DNA from: Devosia sp.
GTDB taxonomy: Bacteria > Pseudomonadota > Alphaproteobacteria > Rhizobiales > Devosiaceae
DNA: 18,905 nucleotides
Reading direction: 5' to 3'
Assembly (NCBI GenBank): GCA_025352765.1
Contig: JANXSI010000109.1
Location: 1-18,905, forward strand
Shown here piece by piece: positions 1 to 7,294 of this stretch. The first letter of the stretch is position 1. Every line of letters begins with the position of its first letter. The notes under the pieces are model-generated. The model did no database searches, had not been told where the DNA came from, and worked only from the letters and a program-made list of their open reading frames with translations. A program made the translations under genes and the position numbers.

Positions 1-104
1 GAGCCGACCAGCAAAGTCTTGGCGCGCTGGAAATCCTGCGCGATTTCGTAGCGCACGATCGGCGCGGGTTTCATGTCTGCGTGTGAAAGCTCGATATGCG
101 CCAT
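1..104 (-). CDS. 5' fragment of an unidentified gene, cut by the window edge
   Basis: An ATG at 104-102 opens a frame that stays open to base 1, giving about 34 residues beginning MAHIELSHADMKPAPIVRYE. A GGAG sequence sits about 7 bases upstream of the ATG, which supports this start. The fragment has no signal peptide or membrane segment and I do not recognise the family. It is transcribed divergently from the CAP-domain lipoprotein, so the 160-bp gap 105-264 probably holds promoters for both. The rest of the gene lies outside the window, so no function can be given. Confidence 0.6.
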   Translation of the reverse strand, partial: MAHIELSHADMKPAPIVRYEIAQDFQRAKTLLVG

Positions 105-264
105 TGGACACACTCCGGGGAACATAGAGTGTGCGGCACGCCGCCGCTCGTGGCGATGACAGCTTGGATTTGCCGTTAATTTAGTTCAAACGCCTCGCAC
201 CCCGTTTTCCCGGCCAACCGCCGGGACTATGGTCCGCCCGTCCTGCCGTCCGGAATTCGTCGCC

Positions 265-855
265 ATGCAACTGACCCGCCGTGCCTTTGTCATTCTCAGT
301 GCCGGTGCCTCGCTCAGCGGCTGCGCTTCCATCGGCTTCGGCACGGTCGTCCCTTCCGGCGCGACCACGCCGGTGCAGTTGACGCAGGCCTCGATCCTCG
401 CGGCGGTGAACGAGGCCCGGCGGGCCAATGGCGGCCACAAGCCAATGAGCTACAACGGCATGCTCGAAGTCGCCGCCCGCTCGCAGGCGAACCTGATGGC
501 CAGCAAGGACCAGCTTGCGCACAATCTGGGCGTCACCCTGCGCGAGCGGGTCAGCGCGGCGGGCTACGAGGGCGCCGTGGGCGAAAACATCGCCGGCGGG
601 CAGCAGACGCTGCAGCAGGCGATCGAAGGTTGGCTCAATTCGCCCGGCCACCGGGCGACCCTGCTCAGCGACAAATTCAGCGAGTTCGGCCTCGCCGTCG
701 CCCGAGTCGGCGGCGGCCGCAAGTCACGCTACGGCATCTACTGGTGCTTCATCGCCGGCGGCAGCTTCGCCCCCTGGCTCAATGGCGGCCAGCCGACCCC
801 CGCTGACGCGCCGGGCGGCGACAGCCTCACCATCGGCGGCGGCGTGAGCGGCTAG
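265..855 (+). CDS. CAP-domain (SCP/PR-1-like) secreted lipoprotein
   Basis: The 196-residue product begins MQLTRRAFVILSAGASLSGC: a basic n-region with an Arg pair, a hydrophobic core and a lipobox ending in Cys20, so it is predicted to be exported and lipidated. An ATG 36 bases upstream (229) would bury this signal behind a polar leader, so I chose 265. Residues about 42-168 form a CAP domain (PF00188): the helix with VNEARRANG, the LAHN histidine (His86), the GENIA segment (107-111) and the NSPGHR signature (125-130). Known bacterial CAP proteins are extracytoplasmic and mostly of unknown biochemical role, so function is inferred only at family level. A Gly/Pro-rich tail follows the domain. 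The gene stands alone and converges on glpK with no base between the two stop codons. Confidence 0.85.
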   Translation: MQLTRRAFVILSAGASLSGCASIGFGTVVPSGATTPVQLTQASILAAVNEARRANGGHKPMSYNGMLEVAARSQANLMASKDQLAHNLGVTLRERVSAAGYEGAVGENIAGGQQTLQQAIEGWLNSPGHRATLLSDKFSEFGLAVARVGGGRKSRYGIYWCFIAGGSFAPWLNGGQPTPADAPGGDSLTIGGGVSG

Positions 856-2343
856 CTACTTCGTCAGCGTGCGCTGCACGGCATCGCGCCAGCCTTTGAG
901 CTTGGTCTTGCGGGTTGCGGTGTTCATCGAGGGAGTGAACTGCCGCTCGAGCGACCAGCGTTTGGAAAAGCCCTTCATGTCGGGCCACGCGCCGACCTTG
1001 TGACCGGCGAGCCAGGCGGCGCCGAGCGCGGTGGTTTCGAGGATCGCCGGGCGGTCGACCGGAACGTCGAGGATGTCGCTCAGAAACTGCATGGTCCAGT
1101 CGGACGCGACCATACCGCCGTCGACCCTCAGCACCGTGCCCTGCGCGCCTTTCCAGTCCTTGCGCATGGCGCTGAGCAGGTCCTGCGTCTGGTAGGCGAC
1201 TGCCTCCAGAGCTGCGCGCGCCAGATCGGCCGCCCCGGTGTTGCGGGTGAGGCCGTAGATGGCGCCGCGCGCGTCGGTGTCCCACCAGGGCGCACCGAGG
1301 CCGACGAAGGCAGGGACGAGATAGACCTCGGACGCCGGGTCCGACGTCTTGACCAGCGTATCGGTCTCGGCCGCATCCTCGAACACGTGCAGCTTGTCGC
1401 GCAGCCACTGCACCGAGGCGCCGGCGACGAAGATCGCGCCTTCGAGCGCATAGGTGGTCTTGCCGTTGAGCCGGTACGCCACCGTGGTCAGCAGCCGGTT
1501 CTTCGAGCGCACCATGTCGGTGCCGGTGTTGAGCAGCGCAAAGCAGCCCGTGCCATAGGTCGATTTCATCATCCCCGGCTCGAAGCAGGCCTGGCCGATG
1601 GTGGCCGCTTGCTGGTCACCGGCGGCGCCGCGGATCGGGATGGTCGCGCCCAGCACCGATTTTTCGGCCATGCCGAAATCGTCGGCATTGTCCTTGACCT
1701 CGGGGAGCATGGCGCGCGGCACGTTGAACAGCGCCAGAAGCTCGTCGTCCCAGTCGCCGGTGGCGATGTTGTAGAGCAGCGTTCGGCAGGCGTTGCTGGC
1801 GTCGGTCGCATGCACCTTGCCACCGGTCAGGCGCCAGATCAGGTAGGAATCGACGGTGCCGAAGGCGAGCTCGCCGCGCTCGGCGCGCTTGCGGGCGCCT
1901 TTGACGTTGTCGAGGATCCAGCCGATCTTGGTCGCCGAAAAATACGGATCGAGCAGCAGTCCGGTCTTGCGGGTCACCAGCTTTTCGTGCCCCGCGGCCT
2001 TTAGCCGGTCGGTCACGCGGGCGGTGCGGCGGTCCTGCCAGACAATGGCGTCGTGGATCGCCTTGCCGGTCGCCCGGTCCCACACGATCGTCGTTTCGCG
2101 CTGGTTGGTGATACCGATGGCGGCGATGTCGGAGGCGGTCAGCCGGGCCTTCTTGAGGGCGGTCTTCATCGACCACAGGCAGGTCGCCCAGATCTCCTCT
2201 GGCACGTGTTCGACCCAGCCGGACGCCGGAAAATGCTGGGTGAACTCCATCTTGCCTATGCCGACGATCTGCTGCAGATCGTTGAAGACGATGGCGCGGC
2301 TCGAGGTCGTGCCCTGGTCGATGGCGAGGATATTGCCGCTCAT
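856..2343 (-). CDS. glpK: Glycerol kinase
   Basis: This 495-residue protein phosphorylates glycerol to sn-glycerol 3-phosphate with ATP in the cytoplasm. It is a FGGY-family sugar kinase of normal length (about 500). Visible signatures are the N-terminal phosphate-binding loop DQGTTSSR (residues 9-16), the substrate region GITNQRETTIVWDR (77-90), GDQQAA with the presumed catalytic base Asp242, the YGTGCF loop, GLGAPWWDTDARG (348-360) and the C-terminal VDGGMVASD adenine-side motif (408-415). The start at 2343 gives MSGNILAIDQG, the usual GlpK N-terminus; the frame stays open 120 bases further upstream but that is glpD reading in another frame. Its ATG overlaps the glpD stop as ATGA, so the two are co-transcribed and probably translationally coupled, glpD first. 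No glycerol facilitator or GlpR regulator lies in the window. Confidence 0.97.
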   Translation of the reverse strand: MSGNILAIDQGTTSSRAIVFNDLQQIVGIGKMEFTQHFPASGWVEHVPEEIWATCLWSMKTALKKARLTASDIAAIGITNQRETTIVWDRATGKAIHDAIVWQDRRTARVTDRLKAAGHEKLVTRKTGLLLDPYFSATKIGWILDNVKGARKRAERGELAFGTVDSYLIWRLTGGKVHATDASNACRTLLYNIATGDWDDELLALFNVPRAMLPEVKDNADDFGMAEKSVLGATIPIRGAAGDQQAATIGQACFEPGMMKSTYGTGCFALLNTGTDMVRSKNRLLTTVAYRLNGKTTYALEGAIFVAGASVQWLRDKLHVFEDAAETDTLVKTSDPASEVYLVPAFVGLGAPWWDTDARGAIYGLTRNTGAADLARAALEAVAYQTQDLLSAMRKDWKGAQGTVLRVDGGMVASDWTMQFLSDILDVPVDRPAILETTALGAAWLAGHKVGAWPDMKGFSKRWSLERQFTPSMNTATRKTKLKGWRDAVQRTLTK

Positions 2344-3860
2344 GGTCTGGCCTTGCTGAACTTGGCGTCGAGATAGGCTTCGAGCCTGGCCTTGTCGCCG
2401 AGCGCCGTACGAAGCCCGAGCTTGGTGCGCCGCCAGAGGATGTCCTCGGCGCTGCGCGCCCATTCGACATCGACCAGATAGTCGACTTCCCGCGCCGTCA
2501 GATCTGCACCGAACAGCTCGCCCAGGTCCTGCAGCCGCTTGGCATCGCCGAGGAGCACCGCAGCCCGTGTGCCGTACTGGCGCGCCATGCGGCGCAGCAT
2601 GCGGTCGGAGAGGGCCGGATAGAGCTCGTTGAGCCGCTCGACCTGGGTCTCGAATTCGGTGGCACCGAACTCGCCGCCGGGCAGCTTCGAGCCCTTGGTC
2701 CAGGGCTTGCCGCGCTCGCCCAGGATCCCTTCGATGCGCTCCAGCACCTCTTCCGAGAGCCGCCGGTGCGTGGTGAGCTTGCCGCCGAAGACGTTGACCA
2801 GAGCGCCGGTCTGCTTGTCGCCCTCGAGCGTCAGCACATAGTCGCGGGTCGCCTCCTGGGCCTTGCCGGCGTGATCGTCGAACAGCGGCCGGACGCCCGA
2901 ATAGGTCCAGACGATATCGGACCAGGTCACCGGCTTTTCGAAATACTCGGTCGCCGCCGAGAGGAGGTATTGCGTCTCCTCTTCGGAAATCTTGATGCCG
3001 TGCGGGTCGCCCTCGAAATCCTGATCGGTGGTGCCGATCAGCGTGTAGTCGCGCTCATAGGGAATGGCGAAGATGATCCGGCCATCCTTGTTCTGGAAGA
3101 AATACGCCCGGTCGTGGTCGTAGAGCTTGCGCACGACGATGTGGCTCCCCTTGACCAGCCGGACATGGTGCGCCTCGTTCTGGCCGAGCGACTGGCGCAG
3201 CACCGTGTCGACCCAGGGACCGGCAGCATTGACCAGCAGCCGCGCCTTGATGGTGGCCCGGGCCTTGGTGTCGAGGTCCTGCAGCTTGATCGCCCACAGC
3301 CCGTCTTCGCGCGTCGCCGACAGCACCTTCGTGCGGGTGCGCACAATCGCGCCCTTGTCGGCGGCATCGCGGGCCAGCAGCGTCACCAGCCGGGAATCGT
3401 CGACCCAGCAATCGGAGTATTCGAAGGCCCGCGCATAGCCTTCCTTGAGCGGCCGGCCGAGCGGCGATTGGCGGAGATCGAGCGTCTTGGTCGGCGGCAG
3501 CAGCTTTCGCGCCCCGAGATGGTCGTACACGAACAGGCCGAGCCGCAGCAGCCAGGCGGGCCGCAGCCCCTTGTGGTGCGGCAAGACGAACCGCAGCGGC
3601 CAGATGATGTGCGGCGCCATCGACCACAGGATCTCGCGCTCGGCGAGCGCCTCGTGCACGAGGCGGAACTCGTAGTATTCGAGGTAGCGCAGCCCGCCAT
3701 GCACCAGCTTGGTGGCCGCCGACGAGGTGCCGGAGGCCAGATCCCCCATTTCGGCCAGAAACACCGAAAAACCGCGCCCTTGCGCGTCGCGCGCGATGCC
3801 GCATCCATTGACGCCACCGCCGATCACAAAGACGTCGATGATGTTTTCGCGCTTGGCCAT
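2340..3860 (-). CDS. glpD: FAD-dependent glycerol-3-phosphate dehydrogenase (aerobic)
   Basis: The 506-residue flavoprotein oxidises sn-glycerol 3-phosphate to dihydroxyacetone phosphate and passes electrons to quinone at the inner membrane. The N-terminus carries the FAD-binding Rossmann motif VIGGGVNGCG (residues 12-21), followed by the family signature SSAATKLVHGGLRYLE (46-61). Further hallmarks are the VNAAGPWVD segment, the KGSHIVV stretch, IGTTDQDFEGDP and GVRPLFDD, then GGKLTTHR near the start of the C-terminal cap domain. Length matches the GlpD family. The start at 3860 (MAKRENIIDV) is chosen because the Rossmann strand follows directly; the same frame stays open far upstream, but that stretch is antisense to the AEC permease and has no GlpD homology. 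It is the first gene of the glpDK pair and diverges from the permease across a 144-bp gap. Confidence 0.96.
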   Translation of the reverse strand: MAKRENIIDVFVIGGGVNGCGIARDAQGRGFSVFLAEMGDLASGTSSAATKLVHGGLRYLEYYEFRLVHEALAEREILWSMAPHIIWPLRFVLPHHKGLRPAWLLRLGLFVYDHLGARKLLPPTKTLDLRQSPLGRPLKEGYARAFEYSDCWVDDSRLVTLLARDAADKGAIVRTRTKVLSATREDGLWAIKLQDLDTKARATIKARLLVNAAGPWVDTVLRQSLGQNEAHHVRLVKGSHIVVRKLYDHDRAYFFQNKDGRIIFAIPYERDYTLIGTTDQDFEGDPHGIKISEEETQYLLSAATEYFEKPVTWSDIVWTYSGVRPLFDDHAGKAQEATRDYVLTLEGDKQTGALVNVFGGKLTTHRRLSEEVLERIEGILGERGKPWTKGSKLPGGEFGATEFETQVERLNELYPALSDRMLRRMARQYGTRAAVLLGDAKRLQDLGELFGADLTAREVDYLVDVEWARSAEDILWRRTKLGLRTALGDKARLEAYLDAKFSKARP

Positions 3861-3902
3861 AGGTCTTGCCGATCCCCCGCCGAAATTCGTTATCTCCGGC
3901 GC

Positions 3903-3917
3903 AGTTGGCATGCAACT
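3903..3917. promoter_or_regulatory. Near-palindrome in the glpD / AEC permease divergent promoter region
   Basis: AGTTG-GCATG-CAACT: two 5-base arms around a 5-base centre, placed centrally in the 144-bp gap between glpD and the divergent permease gene. A TTGGCA (3905-3910) overlaps it and, with a poor CACAAT/ACAATT 16-17 bases downstream, could be a plus-strand promoter. Operator function is inferred from position and symmetry only. Confidence 0.3.
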
Positions 3918-4004
3918 GGCTGGTGTCACAATTAATGCCTGCCATGCTTGACCACAGGATGAACATCGGGCCACCAAGGGCGACCCAGTCCCCGTACGGC
4001 ACCC

Positions 4005-4940
4005 ATGTTCGACATCTTCAACGTCATCGTCCCGGTTTTCGGCATCATGGCGGTGGGCTATCTGGCCGTCCGGTTCCGGCTGTATCCGGCCGAGGGCGTG
4101 CGCGGGCTGGTACTTTTCGTCAACAATTTCGCCACCCCGTGCCTGCTCTGCCAGGCGATGCTGACCTCCGATTTCAGCACCACGTTCAATGCCGCGATCA
4201 TCATTCCCTTCTACATCGGCGCGGTGTTTTCGCTGCTGTGCGGTGCGCTGATCGCCCGCAAATTCTTCAAGCAGCGGCCGGGCGAGAGTGTTTCCTCCGG
4301 CTTTTCGGCGATGTTCACCAACACGGTGCTGATCGGGATTCCGATCATTCAGCGCGCCTACGGCATGGGCGCCATGCCGACGGTGTTCTCGATCATCGCC
4401 TTTCACGCCCCCATGCTGATCACGCTGGGCATGCTGGTGATGGAACTGGTCCGCCGCGACGGCGCGCCGCTCGGCCGGACCTTCGTTGTGGCCGGCAAAC
4501 GCATCGTCCAGAACCCGTTGCTGTGGGGCGTGGTGATCGGAGCGCTCGGCAACCGCTTTGCGGTAAAGGTGCCGGAAGCCGGAACGGCATTCCTCGTCAT
4601 GATGTCGGCGGCGGTGCTGCCCGCCTCCTTGTTCGGGTTGGGCGGGGCCCTCAACGAGTACAAGATTTCCGAAAGCTGGCTGCAGGCCTCGATCATGAGC
4701 CTGTTCAAGCTGGTGATCCACCCGACGATTGTCTACGTGCTGGCGGTATGGGTGCTGCACGTGCCGCTCGACTACGCGCGCTACGCCGTGCTGCTCGCGG
4801 CGATGCCAGCGGGGATCAATGTTTACGTGTTTGCGACCTATTACGATCGCGCCGTGAACGTGGCGACCAACGTCGTGCTGATCTCGACCGTCTCCTCGAT
4901 TCTGACAATCACCGGCTGGCTTTGGGTGCTGGGGCACTGA
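4005..4940 (+). CDS. AEC-family permease (auxin efflux carrier / malonate transporter type)
   Basis: The 311-residue integral membrane protein has about ten hydrophobic segments in two five-helix halves separated near the middle by a polar stretch around RRDGAPLGRTF, the usual layout of the AEC family (PF03547). The N-terminus MFDIFNVIVPVFGIMAVGYL and the following NNFATPCLL segment, with its helix-breaking NxxxP, are typical; the second half has the matching AAMPAGINVYVFATYYD. Bacterial members are secondary transporters for dicarboxylates such as malonate or of unknown substrate. Nothing here fixes the substrate, and the neighbouring divergent glp genes do not show that it moves glycerol. 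The ATG at 4005 begins directly with the first membrane helix. It appears monocistronic, with a small hairpin 20 bases past the stop. Confidence 0.9.
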   Translation: MFDIFNVIVPVFGIMAVGYLAVRFRLYPAEGVRGLVLFVNNFATPCLLCQAMLTSDFSTTFNAAIIIPFYIGAVFSLLCGALIARKFFKQRPGESVSSGFSAMFTNTVLIGIPIIQRAYGMGAMPTVFSIIAFHAPMLITLGMLVMELVRRDGAPLGRTFVVAGKRIVQNPLLWGVVIGALGNRFAVKVPEAGTAFLVMMSAAVLPASLFGLGGALNEYKISESWLQASIMSLFKLVIHPTIVYVLAVWVLHVPLDYARYAVLLAAMPAGINVYVFATYYDRAVNVATNVVLISTVSSILTITGWLWVLGH

Positions 4941-4960
4941 GGTCTCCCGGATTTCGGCAA

Positions 4961-4976
4961 GCCGGACGCATCCGGC
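4961..4976 (+). terminator. Possible weak terminator hairpin after the permease gene
   Basis: GCCGGA-CGCA-TCCGGC forms a perfect 6-bp stem with a 4-base loop, 20 bases beyond the permease stop codon. No run of T follows, so intrinsic termination is uncertain; the position is the main argument. Confidence 0.3.
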
Positions 4977-5003
4977 GACCCGGTTTCGGTGGTCTAGAGA
5001 GCG

Positions 5004-5061
5004 CTCCGAGACGCGATGCATCCCTGAGAACTTGTTTAGTGAGACACAGCGCGTCTCGGAG
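5004..5061. repeat. Perfect 12-bp inverted repeat with a 34-base loop
   Basis: CTCCGAGACGCG (5004-5015) and CGCGTCTCGGAG (5050-5061) are exact reverse complements flanking a 34-base, less GC-rich interior that contains GAACTTGTTTAGTGAGACAC. The overall shape is that of an intergenic palindromic repeat unit or the folded core of a small RNA. No adjacent T-run is present, so a simple terminator is unlikely. The arms are read directly; the role is unknown. Confidence 0.6.
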
Positions 5062-5326
5062 TGGTGGGGCTTTTGGAACGGGGGCGGGCATTGGGGGGAC
5101 CATGGGCCGGATCCGCTGCGAGCCTGGCATGGCACGAAACCCTTGCCCCCACCTGTCCACCCGCAGCCGTTCGTCGCGACCTCGCTCAGTGCGAGTGGAT
5201 GGGGAGAGAATACACCGGGCCGGAAGGGCGTCAGTTCGCGAACGCGAAATCGGGGGTAAGGGACTGGCGGGACTGGGGAAAAGATGTCAACTCGGGTGCC
5301 ACTTAAGCATCAGTCGGGCTCTTCTA

Positions 5327-5440
5327 CCGCTTGCGGGGGAGGGGGACCGCCGTCAGTCGGTGGAGGGGGGAGCCGCTTGCGCTGAGCGTGGGGCTCCCCC
5401 CTTCCGTCACGCTTCGCGTGCCACCTTCCCCCGCAAGCGG
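5327..5440. repeat. Composite palindromic intergenic repeat, copy A
   Basis: Outer arms CCGCTTGCGGGGGA (5327-5340) and TCCCCCGCAAGCGG (5427-5440) are perfect reverse complements. Nested inside are AGGGGGGAGCC (5364-5374) and GGCTCCCCCCT (5392-5402), and a short CACGC-TTC-GCGTG hairpin (5408-5420). The whole can fold into a long branched stem. Rhizobiales genomes commonly carry dispersed intergenic elements of this G-run/C-run type. It ends 51 bases past the stop of the transglutaminase-like gene and resembles the element at 7295-7418. Confidence 0.7.
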
Positions 5441-5490
5441 GAGCAGGGCGCCGACTGTTGGCGTCGAGGAGCCTGACTGCGAGGACGGTT

Positions 5491-6333
5491 CTAGCGGGTG
5501 ATCACCATCTCCACCGTCTCGGCCGGCATCTCCGGCCACGCCGGCACACACCGCAGCGGCATGGTGCCCATGGCGTCGAGGCCGGCGGCGAGGCGGATAT
5601 AGGTGTCGGCGGGGCAAAGGTTGAACATCGCGTCGAAGCCGATCCAGCCCAGCCGCTCGTCCCAGCATTCGGCCCAGGCGTGAAAGCTCGCCGCGCTGTC
5701 GTCGCCGGCGAGGTAGCCGGTCACGTAGCGGGCGGGGATGTCGAGCGCGCGCGCCGCGCCGATCAGGGCGTGCGCGAAGTCGGCCGGGTTCTCTTTAGCG
5801 GCGGTGATGGCGGGCTCGACGGTGTCCTCGGGCAGCCTCCCGCCCTGGGACTGACTCTGGCCGTCCTGGGACTGGCTTTGCGACTGGCTTTCCGTCGCCT
5901 CGGCCGGGGCAGGGAGGCTGAAGGCGCGGTTCACCCGGTCCATCAGTTCGTGCAGCATGGCGATGCGGCCGCCGTCATTGCTGAGGCCCTGGACCAGTTC
6001 GGGCGCCGGCTTGGTCAGCGCCGTCGGCCGGCGGAAGATCGCCGGCATCGGGTCGTAGTCGAGCCGGCCCAGGACACCCGCCTTGTCGGTGGTCTCGACC
6101 ACGCCGCTGACGGTGACCACGATGGGGTCCTCGGGCTTCACCTGGCTGACCAGTTGCGCCCGGTTGCCGAAGGCGTCGCGGAAGGTCACCGCCTCGGCAA
6201 AGCCGGGCATCGCAATGGACCAGCGTTCTATCTTCTGCTGTGGCGTGCCGAGCGCGGTGAGCAGCACGTGCTGCAGCGCCCGCGGCGGCGTCGCGAGGCT
6301 GAAGCTCAGTGTGTGGGTAAGGGTGATCTTCAT
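5491..6333 (-). CDS. Transglutaminase-like protein lacking the catalytic cysteine
   Basis: The 280-residue protein has the bacterial transglutaminase-like N-terminal beta region (about 1-100) and a transglutaminase core at 170-255 (COG1305 type). The core keeps DIPARYVTGYLAGDD (198-212), the catalytic-type His218 in FHAWAE and Asp234 in GWIGFD. Family members normally have GVCQDxAH at the head of the core; here the aligned residues read ENPADFAH, putting Pro183 at the nucleophile position. Residues 149-163 are a Ser-Gln/Gly low-complexity run (SQSQSQSQDGQSQSQ) just before the core. The reading frame is intact on both sides, so this is not an obvious frameshift. Start 6333 (MKITLTHTLSF) overlaps the alpha-E stop as TGATG. 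It is likely not a cysteine peptidase or transglutaminase; a binding or scaffold role is inferred. Confidence 0.85.
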   Translation of the reverse strand: MKITLTHTLSFSLATPPRALQHVLLTALGTPQQKIERWSIAMPGFAEAVTFRDAFGNRAQLVSQVKPEDPIVVTVSGVVETTDKAGVLGRLDYDPMPAIFRRPTALTKPAPELVQGLSNDGGRIAMLHELMDRVNRAFSLPAPAEATESQSQSQSQDGQSQSQGGRLPEDTVEPAITAAKENPADFAHALIGAARALDIPARYVTGYLAGDDSAASFHAWAECWDERLGWIGFDAMFNLCPADTYIRLAAGLDAMGTMPLRCVPAWPEMPAETVEMVITR

Positions 6334-7277
6334 CAGTAGAAATTGTAGCTTTCGGCCAGGGCCTCGGTGACCTTGTTGTTGCGCGCGATGAACTCGGTGA
6401 GGAATTCGTGCAGCCCGTAGGCGAAGATGCGGTCCATCGAATTGTCCTCGAGCATCGCCGTGACGTCGGCGACCGCGGCGTGGCTCGGGCTGGTGCCGCC
6501 ATAGATCTCGGCGAGCATGTCGAGCGTGCGGTTGATCCAGCCGACCGAAAAGATCAGCGAGCGCGGCATTTCGGGCCTGAGGATCAAAAAGTCGGCGATG
6601 TTCCAGGCCTTGTAGCGGTCGTGATAGACGTGCTGGTAGCTGCGGTGCGCCGACGCGGCCCGCAGGATCAGCGTCCATTGCTGGATGTCGACATCGCCGC
6701 CGATGAGGTCGGTGCGCGGCAGCAGCACATAGTACTTCATGTCGAGGATGCGCGCCGTGTTGTCGGCGCGCTCGACGAAATTGCCGATCTGGCTGAAGGC
6801 GTAGCCGTCATCGCGCAGGAACGTCGACAGCAGGGCGCCCCGATAGCGGTGGCTGACCTGCTTGACCCATTGCAGCAGTTCAATCAGCCGGCTGCCGGTC
6901 GCCTCGCGCGGATCGATGTCGGAGAATTCGAGCCAGGCCGAATTGAGGCTTTCCCACATGTCGGTGGTGAGCGCCGTGCGCACCGAGCGGGCGTTGGTGC
7001 GCGCCGCGAGCAGGCAGGAGCGCACCGAGCTCGGATTGGTCTCGTCGAACAGCATGAACTGGCTGACATTGGCAACGTCGGCCACCTTGTGCTTCTGGGC
7101 GAATTCCTCGTCGACCTCGGCCGCCTGCAGCATGCTTATCAGATGCTCGCTGCCGCCGCTTTCGCGCCGCGAGGTAAGGCTCATGCGGTAGCCCACCTCG
7201 AGCAGCCGCGCCATGTTCTCGGCGCGCTCGACATAGCGGGAGAGCCAGAAGAGGTTCTGGGCGGTACGGCCTAGCAT
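6333..7277 (-). CDS. Alpha-E domain protein (COG2307)
   Basis: The 314-residue, mostly helical protein opens MLGRTAQNLFWLSRYVERAENMARLL, the hallmark N-terminus of the alpha-E domain family (PF04168, COG2307), and remains alpha-helical throughout with recurring WxxL and RADNTARILD segments. Its biochemical role is unknown; in many bacteria it is encoded next to circularly permuted ATP-grasp and transglutaminase-like genes, and comparative genomics has linked the set to peptide or amide-bond chemistry. Here it lies between those two partners on the same strand. Its TGA overlaps the ATG of the transglutaminase-like gene by one base, so these two are translationally coupled. The 160-bp gap to the upstream ATP-grasp gene carries a palindromic element. 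No signal peptide; cytoplasmic. Confidence 0.92.
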   Translation of the reverse strand: MLGRTAQNLFWLSRYVERAENMARLLEVGYRMSLTSRRESGGSEHLISMLQAAEVDEEFAQKHKVADVANVSQFMLFDETNPSSVRSCLLAARTNARSVRTALTTDMWESLNSAWLEFSDIDPREATGSRLIELLQWVKQVSHRYRGALLSTFLRDDGYAFSQIGNFVERADNTARILDMKYYVLLPRTDLIGGDVDIQQWTLILRAASAHRSYQHVYHDRYKAWNIADFLILRPEMPRSLIFSVGWINRTLDMLAEIYGGTSPSHAAVADVTAMLEDNSMDRIFAYGLHEFLTEFIARNNKVTEALAESYNFY

Positions 7278-7294
7278 GACGGACCCGAGAGCTC

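Larger units (their letters stand above)
4941..5490. other. 550-bp non-coding gap between convergent genes, rich in inverted repeats
   Basis: No frame here has a ribosome binding site with credible protein composition; the open frames are low-complexity Arg/Gly/Pro translations. The gap separates the AEC permease (+) from the transglutaminase-like gene (-), so both transcripts end into it. It holds a 6-bp hairpin (4961-4976), a widely spaced perfect 12-bp inverted repeat (5004-5061), a small CTCGC/GCGAG hairpin (5181-5195) and a large composite palindromic element (5327-5440). Between 5062 and 5320 I see nothing else I can name. Confidence 0.6.

Noticed and set aside
229..264. Upstream ATG start for the CAP lipoprotein
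   Set aside because: It would put 12 polar residues before an otherwise ideal lipoprotein signal peptide.
1000..2004. A 334-codon plus-strand frame opposite glpK
   Set aside because: Shadow of glpK in GC-rich codons, with no recognisable protein features.
2340..5135. A very long minus-strand open frame including glpD with about 425 extra N-terminal residues
   Set aside because: GlpD homology starts at the Rossmann strand after Met at 3860. The extension is antisense to the AEC permease and reads as a His/Gln/Arg-rich shadow.
3866..5476. A plus-strand 536-codon frame overlapping the AEC permease in another frame
   Set aside because: The permease frame gives ten clean membrane helices; this frame is Arg/Gly-rich and runs on through repeat-rich non-coding DNA.
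5791..5900. Frameshift in the transglutaminase-like gene as the cause of the missing cysteine
   Set aside because: The frame is continuous, the flanking segments keep family motifs in the same frame, and the ENPADFAH residues retain the Asp and AH of the normal motif, so substitution explains it better.
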